Shown piece by piece: positions 44,846-53,153 of a stretch of 64,000 nucleotides of DNA (its first letter is position 1; every line of letters begins with the position of its first letter). The translations under genes were made by a program, and so were the position numbers. The notes beneath the pieces were generated by a model. That model saw nothing but the letters and a program-made list of their open reading frames with translations. It had not been told where the DNA came from and ran no database searches. Source of the DNA: Paenibacillus plantarum (GTDB taxonomy: Bacteria; Bacillota; Bacilli; Paenibacillales; NBRC-103111); NCBI RefSeq assembly GCF_013141695.1, contig NZ_WHNY01000092.1, positions 62,001-126,000 on the forward strand, given 5' to 3'.

Positions 44846-45972
44846 TGGGTTTTACCCTTCATGAGAGAGCTCCTAAACCAACATTAGCTATCCTTACCGT
44901 AAAAGACAGTTCCCGTGTATTTCGCGGAAATTTAGATAACTTTCTTGACCTGATCAAAACAGGCGAGCGATACGGTCTTGACGTTTATGTCGTGACTGCC
45001 AAGGACTTCAGTATTTCGAACTCTGAAATGTACGGTTATCGCTTTCGTCCAAGTGCTAATAAATGGAGCAGGGAACTCGTTCCCTCTCCTCAAGTTGTTT
45101 ATAACCGCATTCCTTATCGAAAAATGGAAATGAAACCAGAGGTCCAGCAAACGATTCAGGCTTGTAAACGGAGCACCAGCATTCATTTATTCAACCCTTC
45201 CTTTTTTAATAAATGGACATTATTCAGTTGGTTAAATAACGCCAAAGAAAGTAAGCCGTTCATGCCGGATACCCTGCAGATGAATGAAGTAGCAGATCTC
45301 TCCCAATTATTACAGAAGCACCCTGTACTCTACTTGAAGCCTGTTAAAGGTAAAGCCGGAATCGGCATTATGCGTATAGATCGTGTTAGCCCTAAGGGAA
45401 GCAATGGACAATATCGGCTTAGTCGCCTCGAAGACAAAAAGATGGTCTATAGTTATCATAACGGCGCGGATGACATCTGGAACGAATGGGAGATGCATAG
45501 CGGTGGCCAAGATTATATCGTCCAACAAGGGATTGCGCTAACTAGATTCAAAGAACGTGCTTACGATCTGCGTGCATTAGTCCAGAAAACAGCAAGAGGA
45601 GAATGGAGTGTCTCTGGGATTGGCGCCCGTGTAGCAGGCAAAGCCAGCATAACCACACACGTTCCGCGGGGTGGTTCCATTGACGAACCCAGGAAGCTGC
45701 TTGCCTATGTTTTCGGTCCCAAAGAAGCCAAAAACATTCTAAAACGGGTTCGTCAAGCAGTGATTACACTGGCTACACAAATAGAGAAATCATCAGGCAA
45801 TCCACTTGGTGAAATGTCCATGGATATCGGTGTTGACACGTCTGGACATATTTGGTTTTTTGAAGCGAATTCGAAACCAATGAAATTCGATGAACCTCGA
45901 ATCCGCCAGAAATCACTTGAACGGATTATTCAATACAGTCTGCATTTGATCAATAATCGGAGAAGAAGGTGA
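44845..45972 (+). CDS. YheC-like ATP-grasp protein (paralog 4)
   Basis: A 375-residue paralog. ATG 44845 overlaps the paralog 3 stop (TAATG) and follows AAGGAGGG; an upstream in-frame start at 44803 is inside paralog 3. It keeps QVVYNRIPYRKME, the ATP loop YLKPVKGKAGIGIMRI and GVDTSGHIWFFEANSKPM. Sequence details (YNR plus RK-x-E) link it to paralogs 1 and 3, although it lacks their N-terminal domain. Confidence 0.82.
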   Translation: MGFTLHERAPKPTLAILTVKDSSRVFRGNLDNFLDLIKTGERYGLDVYVVTAKDFSISNSEMYGYRFRPSANKWSRELVPSPQVVYNRIPYRKMEMKPEVQQTIQACKRSTSIHLFNPSFFNKWTLFSWLNNAKESKPFMPDTLQMNEVADLSQLLQKHPVLYLKPVKGKAGIGIMRIDRVSPKGSNGQYRLSRLEDKKMVYSYHNGADDIWNEWEMHSGGQDYIVQQGIALTRFKERAYDLRALVQKTARGEWSVSGIGARVAGKASITTHVPRGGSIDEPRKLLAYVFGPKEAKNILKRVRQAVITLATQIEKSSGNPLGEMSMDIGVDTSGHIWFFEANSKPMKFDEPRIRQKSLERIIQYSLHLINNRRRR

Positions 45973-45978
45973 TTATGC

Positions 45979-47088
45979 TTGGCTCAAGAACGACTAGGCG
46001 TACTCGCTATTTATTTAAACAACTCACGACTTGAGGAACTGGCTTATTTCCAGAAGCTTAGCAAGGAAGGCCAACGACTAGGTGTTCAAGTCGAGGTGTT
46101 TACTCCGGCGGATGTACAGGGAAATGCCGTGCGAACTCTCACATTTGATTCCAGTCGAGGAAGATGGCTTCGGAAGTACACAACATTACCACCCATTATC
46201 TATGATCGCTGCCGCTATAGAGCCGCGGCGAATTATCATATGCTACAAGCTTTTCGCAACCGCCATGCCAAGCTCATCTATTTGAGCAAACCGCTGGCCA
46301 ATAAATGGGCGATGCATCAAACTCTCTCCCAAAACACTGGCATCCGCCCTTATCTACCATCCACCGTTCGCTACAGCACCATCCAAGAGTTGATGAGGTT
46401 TCTGAAGAAACATAAGCTCATCTACGTAAAACCAAAGAATGGCACCGGAGGAAGAGGAATTCTTCGGATTGAACAGATTTCCTCTGATCTCTATTTGTTA
46501 CAAGGCAGAAATCAATTCCGTTCGATCATTGCTCCCTTCAGAGCGAATGAGAAACAGCTGGCCATCAAGCTTCATACGTTGAATTTGAGCCCCGACTATG
46601 TCGTTCAGCAAGGGATCCAACTAACTCTTAATGATGGTCGTGTTCATGACTATCGGTTGTTGATTCAGAAAAATGGTCAAGGCGAATGGGAAGTGACGGG
46701 GTGCGCAGGAAGAATTGGCCCTCATCGCAGTATTACCTCCAATCTTCATGGTGGCGGCACGGCTGTCACGCAAGATCGCTTATTAGGATACCGCTTCTCA
46801 TCTCAAGAGAAAATTGCAGACATCAAAGACGAGATGAACGATTTCGCTTATAAGCTGGCCGATTATTTGGAGGTCAAATTCGGGAAGCTGTGTGAATTGG
46901 GGATGGACATCGCCGTAGATTCCAAAGGAAGTGTCTGGCTGCTCGAAGTGAATCCGAAGCCATCACGGGAAGTGTTTCGCAGGATCGGACAGCACGCCAC
47001 CTACCAGAAGGCCGTAACAAGGCCACTAGAATATGCGCTTTGGATGCTGCGGCAGAAAAAAGGCACGGATGACAGCACGGAATCATAG
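45979..47088 (+). CDS. YheC-like ATP-grasp protein (paralog 5)
   Basis: A 369-residue paralog starting at TTG 45979, six bases after paralog 4, with AGAAGGTGAT upstream. It has PPIIYDRCRYRAAA, the ATP loop YVKPKNGTGGRGILRI and KGSVWLLEVNPKPS. It ends the five-gene run and is followed by a strong terminator. A Ser/Glu-rich tail (TDDSTES) closes the protein. Confidence 0.82.
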   Translation: MAQERLGVLAIYLNNSRLEELAYFQKLSKEGQRLGVQVEVFTPADVQGNAVRTLTFDSSRGRWLRKYTTLPPIIYDRCRYRAAANYHMLQAFRNRHAKLIYLSKPLANKWAMHQTLSQNTGIRPYLPSTVRYSTIQELMRFLKKHKLIYVKPKNGTGGRGILRIEQISSDLYLLQGRNQFRSIIAPFRANEKQLAIKLHTLNLSPDYVVQQGIQLTLNDGRVHDYRLLIQKNGQGEWEVTGCAGRIGPHRSITSNLHGGGTAVTQDRLLGYRFSSQEKIADIKDEMNDFAYKLADYLEVKFGKLCELGMDIAVDSKGSVWLLEVNPKPSREVFRRIGQHATYQKAVTRPLEYALWMLRQKKGTDDSTES

Positions 47089-47091
47089 TTC

Positions 47092-47140
47092 ACCAAAAAA
47101 ACAAGCGAATCACCTTGCTGGGTGAACGCTTGTTTTTTGG
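47092..47140. terminator. Bidirectional terminator after the yheC/yheD cluster
   Basis: Arms ACAAGCGAATCACC and GGTGAACGCTTGT with A-rich and T-rich flanks (47094-47113 with 47121-47139) suit termination from both the yhe cluster and the convergent arsR gene. Confidence 0.88.
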
Positions 47141-47151
47141 TTTACTTCGTT

Positions 47152-47529
47152 TTATTTGTGCCCTAGATGCACCATCGTTTGCACAAAAATCTGTTCAATG
47201 TGCTCGTCATCCAAAGAGTAGTAAACGGTTTTGCCTTCTTTTCGTCTTTTGACAATATGAAGATCCCTTAAATACCTAAGTTGATGAGATACTGCAGACT
47301 GCTCCATCCCAATTCGCATCCCCAGATCGTGAACACAAAGCTCCTTATTTAGTAGAAAGTAGATGATTTTAACGCGCGTAGGATCTCCTAGGGCTTTGAA
47401 AATCTCTACAATACCAGTGGCCTGCTCATCGGTTAGCTCACTCTCTCGTTCCGCTTGCGTTATAGCCGTATGCTCACAGCTACAATCATCATCGGTTACT
47501 TTCCTCGCTTCCAGTAATCCCTTATCCAT
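47152..47529 (-). CDS. ArsR/SmtB-family metal-sensing repressor
   Basis: A 125-residue winged-helix repressor. The recognition helix is in MEQSAVSHQLRYLRDLHIV. An N-terminal CSCEH and the Cys of ELCVHDLG fit an alpha-3-type site. The C-terminal SLDDEHIEQIF...MVHLGHK preserves the Asp/His and HxxH residues of the alpha-5 zinc site of SmtB/CzrA. ATG 47529 follows AGGAGG. It lies 29 bases after the CDF exporter gene, and its likely target is the operator at 48640-48659. Confidence 0.88.
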   Translation of the reverse strand: MDKGLLEARKVTDDDCSCEHTAITQAERESELTDEQATGIVEIFKALGDPTRVKIIYFLLNKELCVHDLGMRIGMEQSAVSHQLRYLRDLHIVKRRKEGKTVYYSLDDEHIEQIFVQTMVHLGHK

Positions 47530-47558
47530 AGGAAATCCTCCTGTCCTCGTCACCTATT

Positions 47559-48590
47559 TTAAACCAAAAGCGTTTGATGGTCGATCGTTGATTTCTCGAT
47601 TTGTATGGTCGCGTGTGTAATACCAAACCGCTTCTCAATAACGGTAATTCCTTGCTGCAGAATAGTTTGGCTATCCCGATCATCCTTAATCAGCAAATGA
47701 CAACTCAGGGCTTCTATGCCCGAAGTTATCGTCCACACATGCAAGTCATGTACATCAATGACACCTTCGATTTCTTCTAGAACTTGTTTAACAGAGACCA
47801 TAGAAATAGAACTTGGTGTTCCTTCCATCAAGATGTGAAGAGTTGATTTCAGAACGCCCCAGGCGCCTCTTAAAATAAGTAGAGACACAATGATACTAAT
47901 GATGGGGTCTGCTACATACCAGCCAAATAACAGCATCACAGCACCGGCTATAATCGCGCCTACAGAACCTAACGCATCACCTAAGATATGCAGATAAGCA
48001 CTCCGTAAATTCAGATTACCATGTACATCACCCTTACGCATGAGCGACCAAGCGCTTAATAAATTGGCGATTAGTCCTATGCACGCGATGAGCATCATGG
48101 ATCCGCTAGCAACAGCAGCAGGATGGCGGAATCGATCAATCGCTTCCCATATTATGAGTCCAGCAATGACGAATAACGTCACCGCATTAAAAAGTGCTGC
48201 CAATATTTCAATACGGTGAAATCCAAAGGATAAACGAGCTGAGCTGGGCTTCGCTGTAAACCATAGCGCTAGGAGGCTCAATGCTAGTGCACCCGCATCG
48301 CTTAGCATGTGGCCAGAATCAGACAGCAGTGCCAAACTGTTCGTCCAGAGTCCACCAACCAATTCAAGAACCATGATACTCGCTGTTATTCCTAGCGCGA
48401 TCAACAGCCCTTGCTTATTGCCTGAATGCCCGTGATGATGGCCATGGTGATGTCCGTGGCCATGATGATGATCATGATGATGACCGTGTTGCTCAGATTC
48501 ATGGTGAGCGTGGCCCTCATGCTCATGACCTTTTTCTTCTCCGTGGTCATGTCCACATGCGTGTTCCTTTTTCGAATCATGCTGATGCAT
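47559..48590 (-). CDS. czcD: Cation diffusion facilitator metal exporter (CzcD type)
   Basis: The 343-residue transporter has a very His-rich N-terminus (about residues 2-56, with repeated HH and HGH), six membrane helices and a C-terminal cytoplasmic metal-binding domain. CDF motifs LALLSDSGHMLSDAGALALS and YLHILGDALGSVGAI carry the transport-site Asp and His residues. It exports Zn, Co or Cd by proton exchange. The paired ArsR gene follows. ATG 48590 follows GGGGAGG. Confidence 0.93.
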   Translation of the reverse strand: MHQHDSKKEHACGHDHGEEKGHEHEGHAHHESEQHGHHHDHHHGHGHHHGHHHGHSGNKQGLLIALGITASIMVLELVGGLWTNSLALLSDSGHMLSDAGALALSLLALWFTAKPSSARLSFGFHRIEILAALFNAVTLFVIAGLIIWEAIDRFRHPAAVASGSMMLIACIGLIANLLSAWSLMRKGDVHGNLNLRSAYLHILGDALGSVGAIIAGAVMLLFGWYVADPIISIIVSLLILRGAWGVLKSTLHILMEGTPSSISMVSVKQVLEEIEGVIDVHDLHVWTITSGIEALSCHLLIKDDRDSQTILQQGITVIEKRFGITHATIQIEKSTIDHQTLLV

Positions 48591-48639
48591 GGCATTACCT
48601 CCCCAGTCGCAAACGACATACTTAGAACTACATGTTCAT

Positions 48640-48659
48640 ATATGAATGATTACTCATAT
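48640..48659. promoter_or_regulatory. Likely ArsR/SmtB operator of the czcD operon
   Basis: Imperfect 9-2-9 inverted repeat with ATATGA and TCATAT ends, the pattern of CzrA/SmtB sites, just downstream of the predicted -10 box and 50 bases before czcD. Confidence 0.55.
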
Positions 48660-48663
48660 GTTA

Positions 48664-48693
48664 ATAATAAATAAACATGCTTGCCAGTGTCAA
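48664..48693 (-). promoter_or_regulatory. Predicted sigma-A promoter of czcD-arsR
   Basis: On the minus strand TTGACA (48688-48693) and TATTAT (48664-48669) are separated by 18 bases, next to the operator. Confidence 0.55.
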
Positions 48694-48704
48694 TAGGCTT
48701 CTCC

Positions 48705-48755
48705 AAAAAGAAAAGACCGATTCATCTCGCCACGCATGGTGAGCTTGAATCGGTC
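48705..48755 (-). terminator. Terminator of the gerPF-like gene
   Basis: Arms GACCGATTCA and TGAATCGGTC (48715-48724 with 48746-48755), an inner CTCGCCA/TGGTGAG pairing, and a TTTTCTTTTT tail on the minus strand. Confidence 0.85.
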
Positions 48756-48778
48756 AACTTCTAGGCAACTAGAATCGC

Positions 48779-49003
48779 TTAGGTCCCCGTTGCTGTCTTA
48801 TTCGCCCCTGCATCAATCACATCAGGGTCTAACGTAATTGTCGCACTGAATACGGTCGTAGAAATCGAGAAGTCCCCAGTGATTCCTCCTCCAGCACCTG
48901 CGTATGATTTGGAGGCACTCGTCGGAGCAATGATACACGTATCTCCGTTAATCAGGTTTCCTTCATTCCTTATAATATTGAATATCCCTACAAAAGAAGG
49001 CAT
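48779..49003 (-). CDS. GerPF/GerPA-like spore germination protein
   Basis: A 74-residue protein matching the small GerPA/GerPF group: it opens MPSFVG, continues with NGDTCIIAPTSASKSYAG and AGGGITGDFSIS. In Bacillus the gerP operon affects how germinants pass the spore coat. ATG 49003 fits the family opening, with AAAGGTG upstream. Here it stands alone rather than in a gerPA-F operon, and its C-terminal part is diverged. Confidence 0.75.
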   Translation of the reverse strand: MPSFVGIFNIIRNEGNLINGDTCIIAPTSASKSYAGAGGGITGDFSISTTVFSATITLDPDVIDAGANKTATGT

Positions 49004-49079
49004 TCTGATCAGCACCTTTATCTCTCAATGTGCTACAGTGTATGCCCAAGGCTCCCGCTTTGCGACAGACCTGCGAGAA

Positions 49080-49751
49080 TTAGGAAATATAGTCCAGCAG
49101 CTCAGTAAATCGTCGAATTCGGATATGTGCACCCTCAAGTTCACCAGCTTCTCGAAAGCCAGCATAGTCGCATGCCACAACAGTAAGGTTATTACGAAGT
49201 CCCGCTTCTACGTCTGACGAACGATCTCCAACCATCCAAGCGGACTGAATACCGTGTTTTTCGAGCAAAATTTGGACTAAATCTACTTTGGAACGCGTTT
49301 GGTACTCTCCTGCACTATATAAGCCTTCGAACAGATGCGCTAGCCCCATCTCCGCGATTACTTGTTTGACGTAATCTTCTAACCCATTACTGGCTACAAA
49401 TAAACGAACCCCTTTGGCATGCAAAGTCTGTAAGGTTTCAGCTACACCCTCGTATAATACCCCGCGGCCCTCCTGAAGTCCTTCGACCTGGTACTTAATC
49501 AATAACTTATCAGCCTCCTGATGTACGGCAACAGGTGACTCTGGCATCACACGCATCCATATTTGTTCAAGGAGCATACCTAACGCACCAAGAATTCGGT
49601 CTTCAGGCGGTGTCTCCCCTTCATATATTCCTTTGGCTCGAAGCTCGTCGAAAGTCGCATGGTACGCTGGTAATAGTAAGGTTTCCGTCTGAAATAACGT
49701 CCCATCCAAATCGAAAAGCATCGCTTCTGGCAGTTGTCCCCGAGTCGTCAT
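49080..49751 (-). CDS. HAD-superfamily hydrolase
   Basis: The 223-residue phosphatase-like protein has HAD motif I LFDLDGTLFQTE (about 12-23), motif II LFVASNGLEDY, the Lys in RSKVDLVQILL and motif IV WMVGDRSSDVEAGLRNN. A helical cap at about 20-90 suggests a phosphoglycolate- or pyrophosphatase-like subgroup. Substrate unknown. ATG 49751 follows AAAGGAG. It is divergent from nagB, with a 258-base gap. Confidence 0.85.
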   Translation of the reverse strand: MTTRGQLPEAMLFDLDGTLFQTETLLLPAYHATFDELRAKGIYEGETPPEDRILGALGMLLEQIWMRVMPESPVAVHQEADKLLIKYQVEGLQEGRGVLYEGVAETLQTLHAKGVRLFVASNGLEDYVKQVIAEMGLAHLFEGLYSAGEYQTRSKVDLVQILLEKHGIQSAWMVGDRSSDVEAGLRNNLTVVACDYAGFREAGELEGAHIRIRRFTELLDYIS

Positions 49752-50009
49752 GTTCTTACTCCTTTTTCTGTATAAAATAGTTGTAATGATCTATGTTAAG
49801 AATGGCAAACATACCCATGTAAGTCAATGTAGAATAGTGGAAAATGGTTATTGCCGATCTCAAAAATATCAGTTATGATTGAAATGAGAATAATTTGATC
49901 CATAAATGAAATTTTCACGCAAAATAAAAATGAACTCTTTCTAAATAGTCCATTGAACCTTACTTATCTCTCTACCACTTACATTTTACATCCATGAAAG
50001 CGAGGAATA

Positions 50010-50744
50010 ATGAGTATGAATCTTCATATTTTCCAGAATCAACAAGAACTTAACGAAGCAGGTGCAGGTATTATTACCTCTCTGGTTCAAATGCAGCCCA
50101 AAGCTGTTCTCGGCTTAGCCACAGGTGGCACACCGGTTGGTATTTACGAAGAGCTCGTGAAAGCCTACGAGAAGGGCCGTGTTAGTTTTAAACAAGTGAC
50201 AACTTTTAATCTAGATGAATACGTTGGCTTACCTGAGGACCATTCTGAAAGCTATCATGCTTATATGCAGCAGCATTTATTTGCGCATATTGATCTTCCT
50301 GCGGAAGCCGCTCATATCCCGAATGGGAATGCACCTGACTTGGAAGCAGAGTGTGAGCGATTCAATCAACTTTTGGATGATGCGAAACAAATTGATCTGC
50401 AAATTCTAGGCCTTGGCCATAATGGACATATCGGCTTTAATGAGCCTGACGATTCCTTGATTAGTGGTACACACCGTGTTGAATTAAAAGAAGAGACACG
50501 TGAAGCCAATGCGCGATACTTCGATTCCATTAATGACGTGCCTACACACGCCTTGACGATGGGCGTTGGTACCATTCTGAAAGCCAAAACAATTCTTTTG
50601 ATCGTACGCGGCGCTGATAAAGCCGAAATCGTACATCGTGCTCTAACGGGACCGATTACAACTGAAGTACCTGCCACACTGCTACAGACTCATCCTCATC
50701 TAGTTGTTCTTCTTGATGCTGAGGCAGGGAGGCTGTTCGAATGA
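50010..50744 (+). CDS. nagB: Glucosamine-6-phosphate deaminase
   Basis: A 244-residue isomerase-deaminase converting glucosamine-6-phosphate to fructose-6-phosphate and ammonia. Motifs are LGLATGGTPVGIYEELV, TFNLDEYVGLPEDHSESYH (catalytic Asp near 70) and LGLGHNGHIGFNEP (His near 140). It is the short Bacillus-type form. Its stop overlaps the start of nagA (ATGA). Together they recycle amino sugars from the wall. No NagR gene follows. Confidence 0.96.
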   Translation: MSMNLHIFQNQQELNEAGAGIITSLVQMQPKAVLGLATGGTPVGIYEELVKAYEKGRVSFKQVTTFNLDEYVGLPEDHSESYHAYMQQHLFAHIDLPAEAAHIPNGNAPDLEAECERFNQLLDDAKQIDLQILGLGHNGHIGFNEPDDSLISGTHRVELKEETREANARYFDSINDVPTHALTMGVGTILKAKTILLIVRGADKAEIVHRALTGPITTEVPATLLQTHPHLVVLLDAEAGRLFE

Positions 50745-51913
50745 GCGAGCTTCTCATCTCCGGTGCCAAGGTCGTCACGGAACAAGGTATCATTGAAAAT
50801 GGATTAGTTCATGTAATAGATGGCAAATTGGCCTACGTGGGTGAACCATCTGGTTGGCAGAACACAGCTAGTCCAAGTGTAGTTCGCATCGAAGCAGACG
50901 GCAAATGGTTGCTGCCTGGCTTCATTGACGTTCATGTGCATGGCGGTTACGGCGCTGACTTCATGGATGCGAATTCGGAAACTTTGGATACGATCACCAA
51001 ATTTCATGCTTCGCATGGCACAACTGGCATGCTGGCTACGACGATGACAGCTACGCGTGAAGCCATTGATCGTGTGCTCGTTGAAGTGAACAGCTATATA
51101 GATCAGGGCATGCCTTATGCTCAGCTGCTTGGCGTGCACTTGGAAGGTCCTTTCATTTCGCCGAAGTGGGCCGGCGCTCAAGATCCGAAGCTCATGGTTA
51201 CACCCCAGCTTGATTGGTTGAAAGATTGGCATGAGCGGTTCCCGCAGCTCATGAAGCAGTTGACGCTTGCCCCCGAGCGCGAGGGGGGCCATGAGATGAT
51301 CGCGTGGCTGCGCGATCAAGGCATCGTTGCCGCATGCGGCCACACGGACGCCTCTTACGCCGACATCCAGTCGGCGGTGGCTGTGGGGCTCTCGCATGCG
51401 GTGCATACCTTCAACGCGATGAAGCCGCTGCATCATCGCGAGCCAGGGACCGTCGGTGCCGTGCTCACCGACGCGCGCATCAGCGGCGAGGTGATCGCCG
51501 ATGGGATCCATGTGCATCCAGCAGCGATTAAGCTGCTGACGATGGTGAAGCAGCCGCATGGCTTGCTGCTGATCACGGACGCCATGTCCGCCGCCGGGCT
51601 CGGCGACGGGCAGTACGACCTAGGCGGCCAAGCCGTGACCGTGCAGGCGGGCGTTGCCCGGCTGACGGAGGGCGGCGCGCTCGCCGGCAGTACGCTGACG
51701 ATGATCGATGCGCTCCGGTTTATGGTGCGCGAGGTCGGTGTCAGCGTCGCAGAAGCGAGCCGCTACGCGAGCGGCAATCCGGCGAGGCTGCTCGGCCTCG
51801 AAGCGACGCACGGCTCGATCACCGAAGGCAAGCATGCCGACTTGTTGCTGATCAGCTCGGAGCTTGAGCTCGAGCAGGTTTGGGTGCACGGCATGACGAT
51901 GAATGAAGCTTAA
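50741..51913 (+). CDS. nagA: N-acetylglucosamine-6-phosphate deacetylase
   Basis: A 390-residue amidohydrolase. Metal and active-site motifs are GFIDVHVHGGYGADFMD, HLEGPFISPKWAGAQ, CGHTDASYADIQSAV, HTFNAMKPLHHREPG and LITDAMSAAG. It removes acetate to give glucosamine-6-phosphate, the substrate of NagB. The first third has ordinary base composition, whereas from about 51250 to the stop GC is very high. A terminator follows. Confidence 0.96.
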   Translation: MSELLISGAKVVTEQGIIENGLVHVIDGKLAYVGEPSGWQNTASPSVVRIEADGKWLLPGFIDVHVHGGYGADFMDANSETLDTITKFHASHGTTGMLATTMTATREAIDRVLVEVNSYIDQGMPYAQLLGVHLEGPFISPKWAGAQDPKLMVTPQLDWLKDWHERFPQLMKQLTLAPEREGGHEMIAWLRDQGIVAACGHTDASYADIQSAVAVGLSHAVHTFNAMKPLHHREPGTVGAVLTDARISGEVIADGIHVHPAAIKLLTMVKQPHGLLLITDAMSAAGLGDGQYDLGGQAVTVQAGVARLTEGGALAGSTLTMIDALRFMVREVGVSVAEASRYASGNPARLLGLEATHGSITEGKHADLLLISSELELEQVWVHGMTMNEA

Positions 51914-51938
51914 TTGTGGTTGTCTAATTAAATAAAAG

Positions 51939-51984
51939 AAAAAGTGGTCGCTCCGTTTATTCAACGATGGAGCGACCACTTTTT
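51939..51984 (+). terminator. Terminator of nagB-nagA
   Basis: Perfect 16-bp arms (51939-51954 with 51969-51984) end in TTTTT. Confidence 0.9.
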
Positions 51985-52217
51985 ATGTCGACTAGTACGG
52001 GACGGACTACTCCCTCGGCAACTCATTAGTCCGAAATTGCGGAATTAATCTCATTGTTCGCTCCATTACATCTTAAATAGTCCTAAATTTCCAAACTAAT
52101 TCGATCAAAACAACTCTTACACAGGGAAAATGGATAATTAATTCGGCAAAATCGAACTATTGGTCATTTTTCATAAGTAACACTCGGTTTAGTTCGGAGG
52201 AATCGGACTAACGCAGT
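51985..52217. other. Gene-free stretch holding repeat copy B
   Basis: Between the nagA terminator and the hairpin upstream of 52218 there is no gene; almost all of it is the 193-bp repeat at 52024-52216. Confidence 0.6.
52024..52216. repeat. Dispersed 193-bp intergenic repeat, copy B
   Basis: Same length and orientation as 2118-2310, starting CATTAGTCCGAAAT and ending ATCGGACTAACGCAG. Differences between the copies are mostly substitutions. Confidence 0.8.
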
Positions 52218-52263
52218 AGAGGGCCGCCTCAAAGTAGCGATAACTACTTTGAGGCGGCCCTCT
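52218..52263. terminator. Long hairpin after the cotJ operon
   Basis: A perfect 20-bp stem (52218-52237 with 52244-52263) and a six-base loop lie 32 bases past the cotJC stop. A TTT run follows only on the plus strand, so on the cotJ strand it may act mainly as an mRNA-stabilising 3' stem. Confidence 0.7.
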
Positions 52264-52295
52264 TTCTATGGATGCGGTACATGTACCGCCACTCC

Positions 52296-52865
52296 CTAAT
52301 AAATCTTCTTCTCCACGCGATCCGCCTTCAAAATTTCAACAGCCTCCCTAAACCGCAAGGAATGCACAATCTCCCGCTCCCGCAGAAACTTCAAGCTATC
52401 TTGCAAGTCGACGTCATCTGTCAAATCAATTAACCATTGGTAAGTCGCCCTCGCCTTCTCCTCTGCTGCTATGTCCTCGTAAAGGTCGGCGATAGGATCC
52501 CCTTTGGCTTGTATGTAGGTTGCGGTCCAGGGGACGCCTCCTGCGCTCTGATAGAAGAGTCCGCGATCATGGGCGACGTAGTGATCATCCAATCCTGCCG
52601 CTTTCATTTGCTCCAGCGTGGCGTCCTTCGTCAGCTTATAGACCATCGTAGCAATCATTTCGAGGTGGGCAAACTCCTCCGTTCCTATATCCGTCAGCAA
52701 TCCTACAACCTTATCCGGTATCGAATAACGCTGGTTCAAATAGCGCAGTGCCGCAGCGAGTTCCCCGTCAGCTCCCCCATACTGCTCAAGAAGCAGTTTG
52801 GCCATCCGCGGATCACATTTGCTTACCTTGACTGGGTATTGCAGCTTTTTCTCATAAATCCACAT
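52296..52865 (-). CDS. cotJC: Spore coat protein CotJC (manganese-catalase family)
   Basis: A 189-residue ferritin-like protein of the Mn-catalase family. Candidate metal-ligand Glu/His residues are in GTEEFAHLEMIATMVYKL (about 61-78), AAEEKARATYQWLIDL (about 135-150) and REREIVHSLRF (about 162-172). CotJC is a spore-coat protein in Bacillus, where it partners CotJA. It is the last of cotJA-cotJB-cotJC. ATG 52865 follows AAGGAGGAT. Confidence 0.95.
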   Translation of the reverse strand: MWIYEKKLQYPVKVSKCDPRMAKLLLEQYGGADGELAAALRYLNQRYSIPDKVVGLLTDIGTEEFAHLEMIATMVYKLTKDATLEQMKAAGLDDHYVAHDRGLFYQSAGGVPWTATYIQAKGDPIADLYEDIAAEEKARATYQWLIDLTDDVDLQDSLKFLREREIVHSLRFREAVEILKADRVEKKIY

Positions 52866-52886
52866 GGGCTATCCTCCTTCTTCTCC

Positions 52887-53153
52887 CTAAACTTGCCACG
52901 GCCAAGGAGTCTCCACCCACTGCCATGGGGCTTTCGTGAAGCTGTGTCCAAAGGGCATCAAGGGGCCAAACTCCATTTCGAACTGCTGAGCCATATGCAT
53001 GCGCTTATGGGCAAATTGATTATACTGCTGGAGCACGCTCAGATCGTCCGGGTGCGTATCCAAATACAGGGTCAACTCCACCAATACAAAATCCACGGCT
53101 TGCAAATCACGAAGTTGCGTGTAATAGGCTTCGGGCAGCGCTCGCTCGCTCAT
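52887..53153 (-). CDS. cotJB: Spore coat protein CotJB
   Basis: An 88-residue protein with the family pattern YYTQLRDLQAVDFVLVELTL and HPDDLSVLQQYNQF, ending in a Trp/Pro-rich stretch. It belongs to the cotJ coat operon. Its ATG overlaps the cotJA stop (ATGA) and follows GAAGGAGGC. The exact biochemical role is not established. Confidence 0.92.
   Translation of the reverse strand: MSERALPEAYYTQLRDLQAVDFVLVELTLYLDTHPDDLSVLQQYNQFAHKRMHMAQQFEMEFGPLMPFGHSFTKAPWQWVETPWPWQV

Noticed and set aside
50804..51559. 251-codon antisense frame in nagA
   Set aside because: It mirrors a well-supported gene and has no plausible start.
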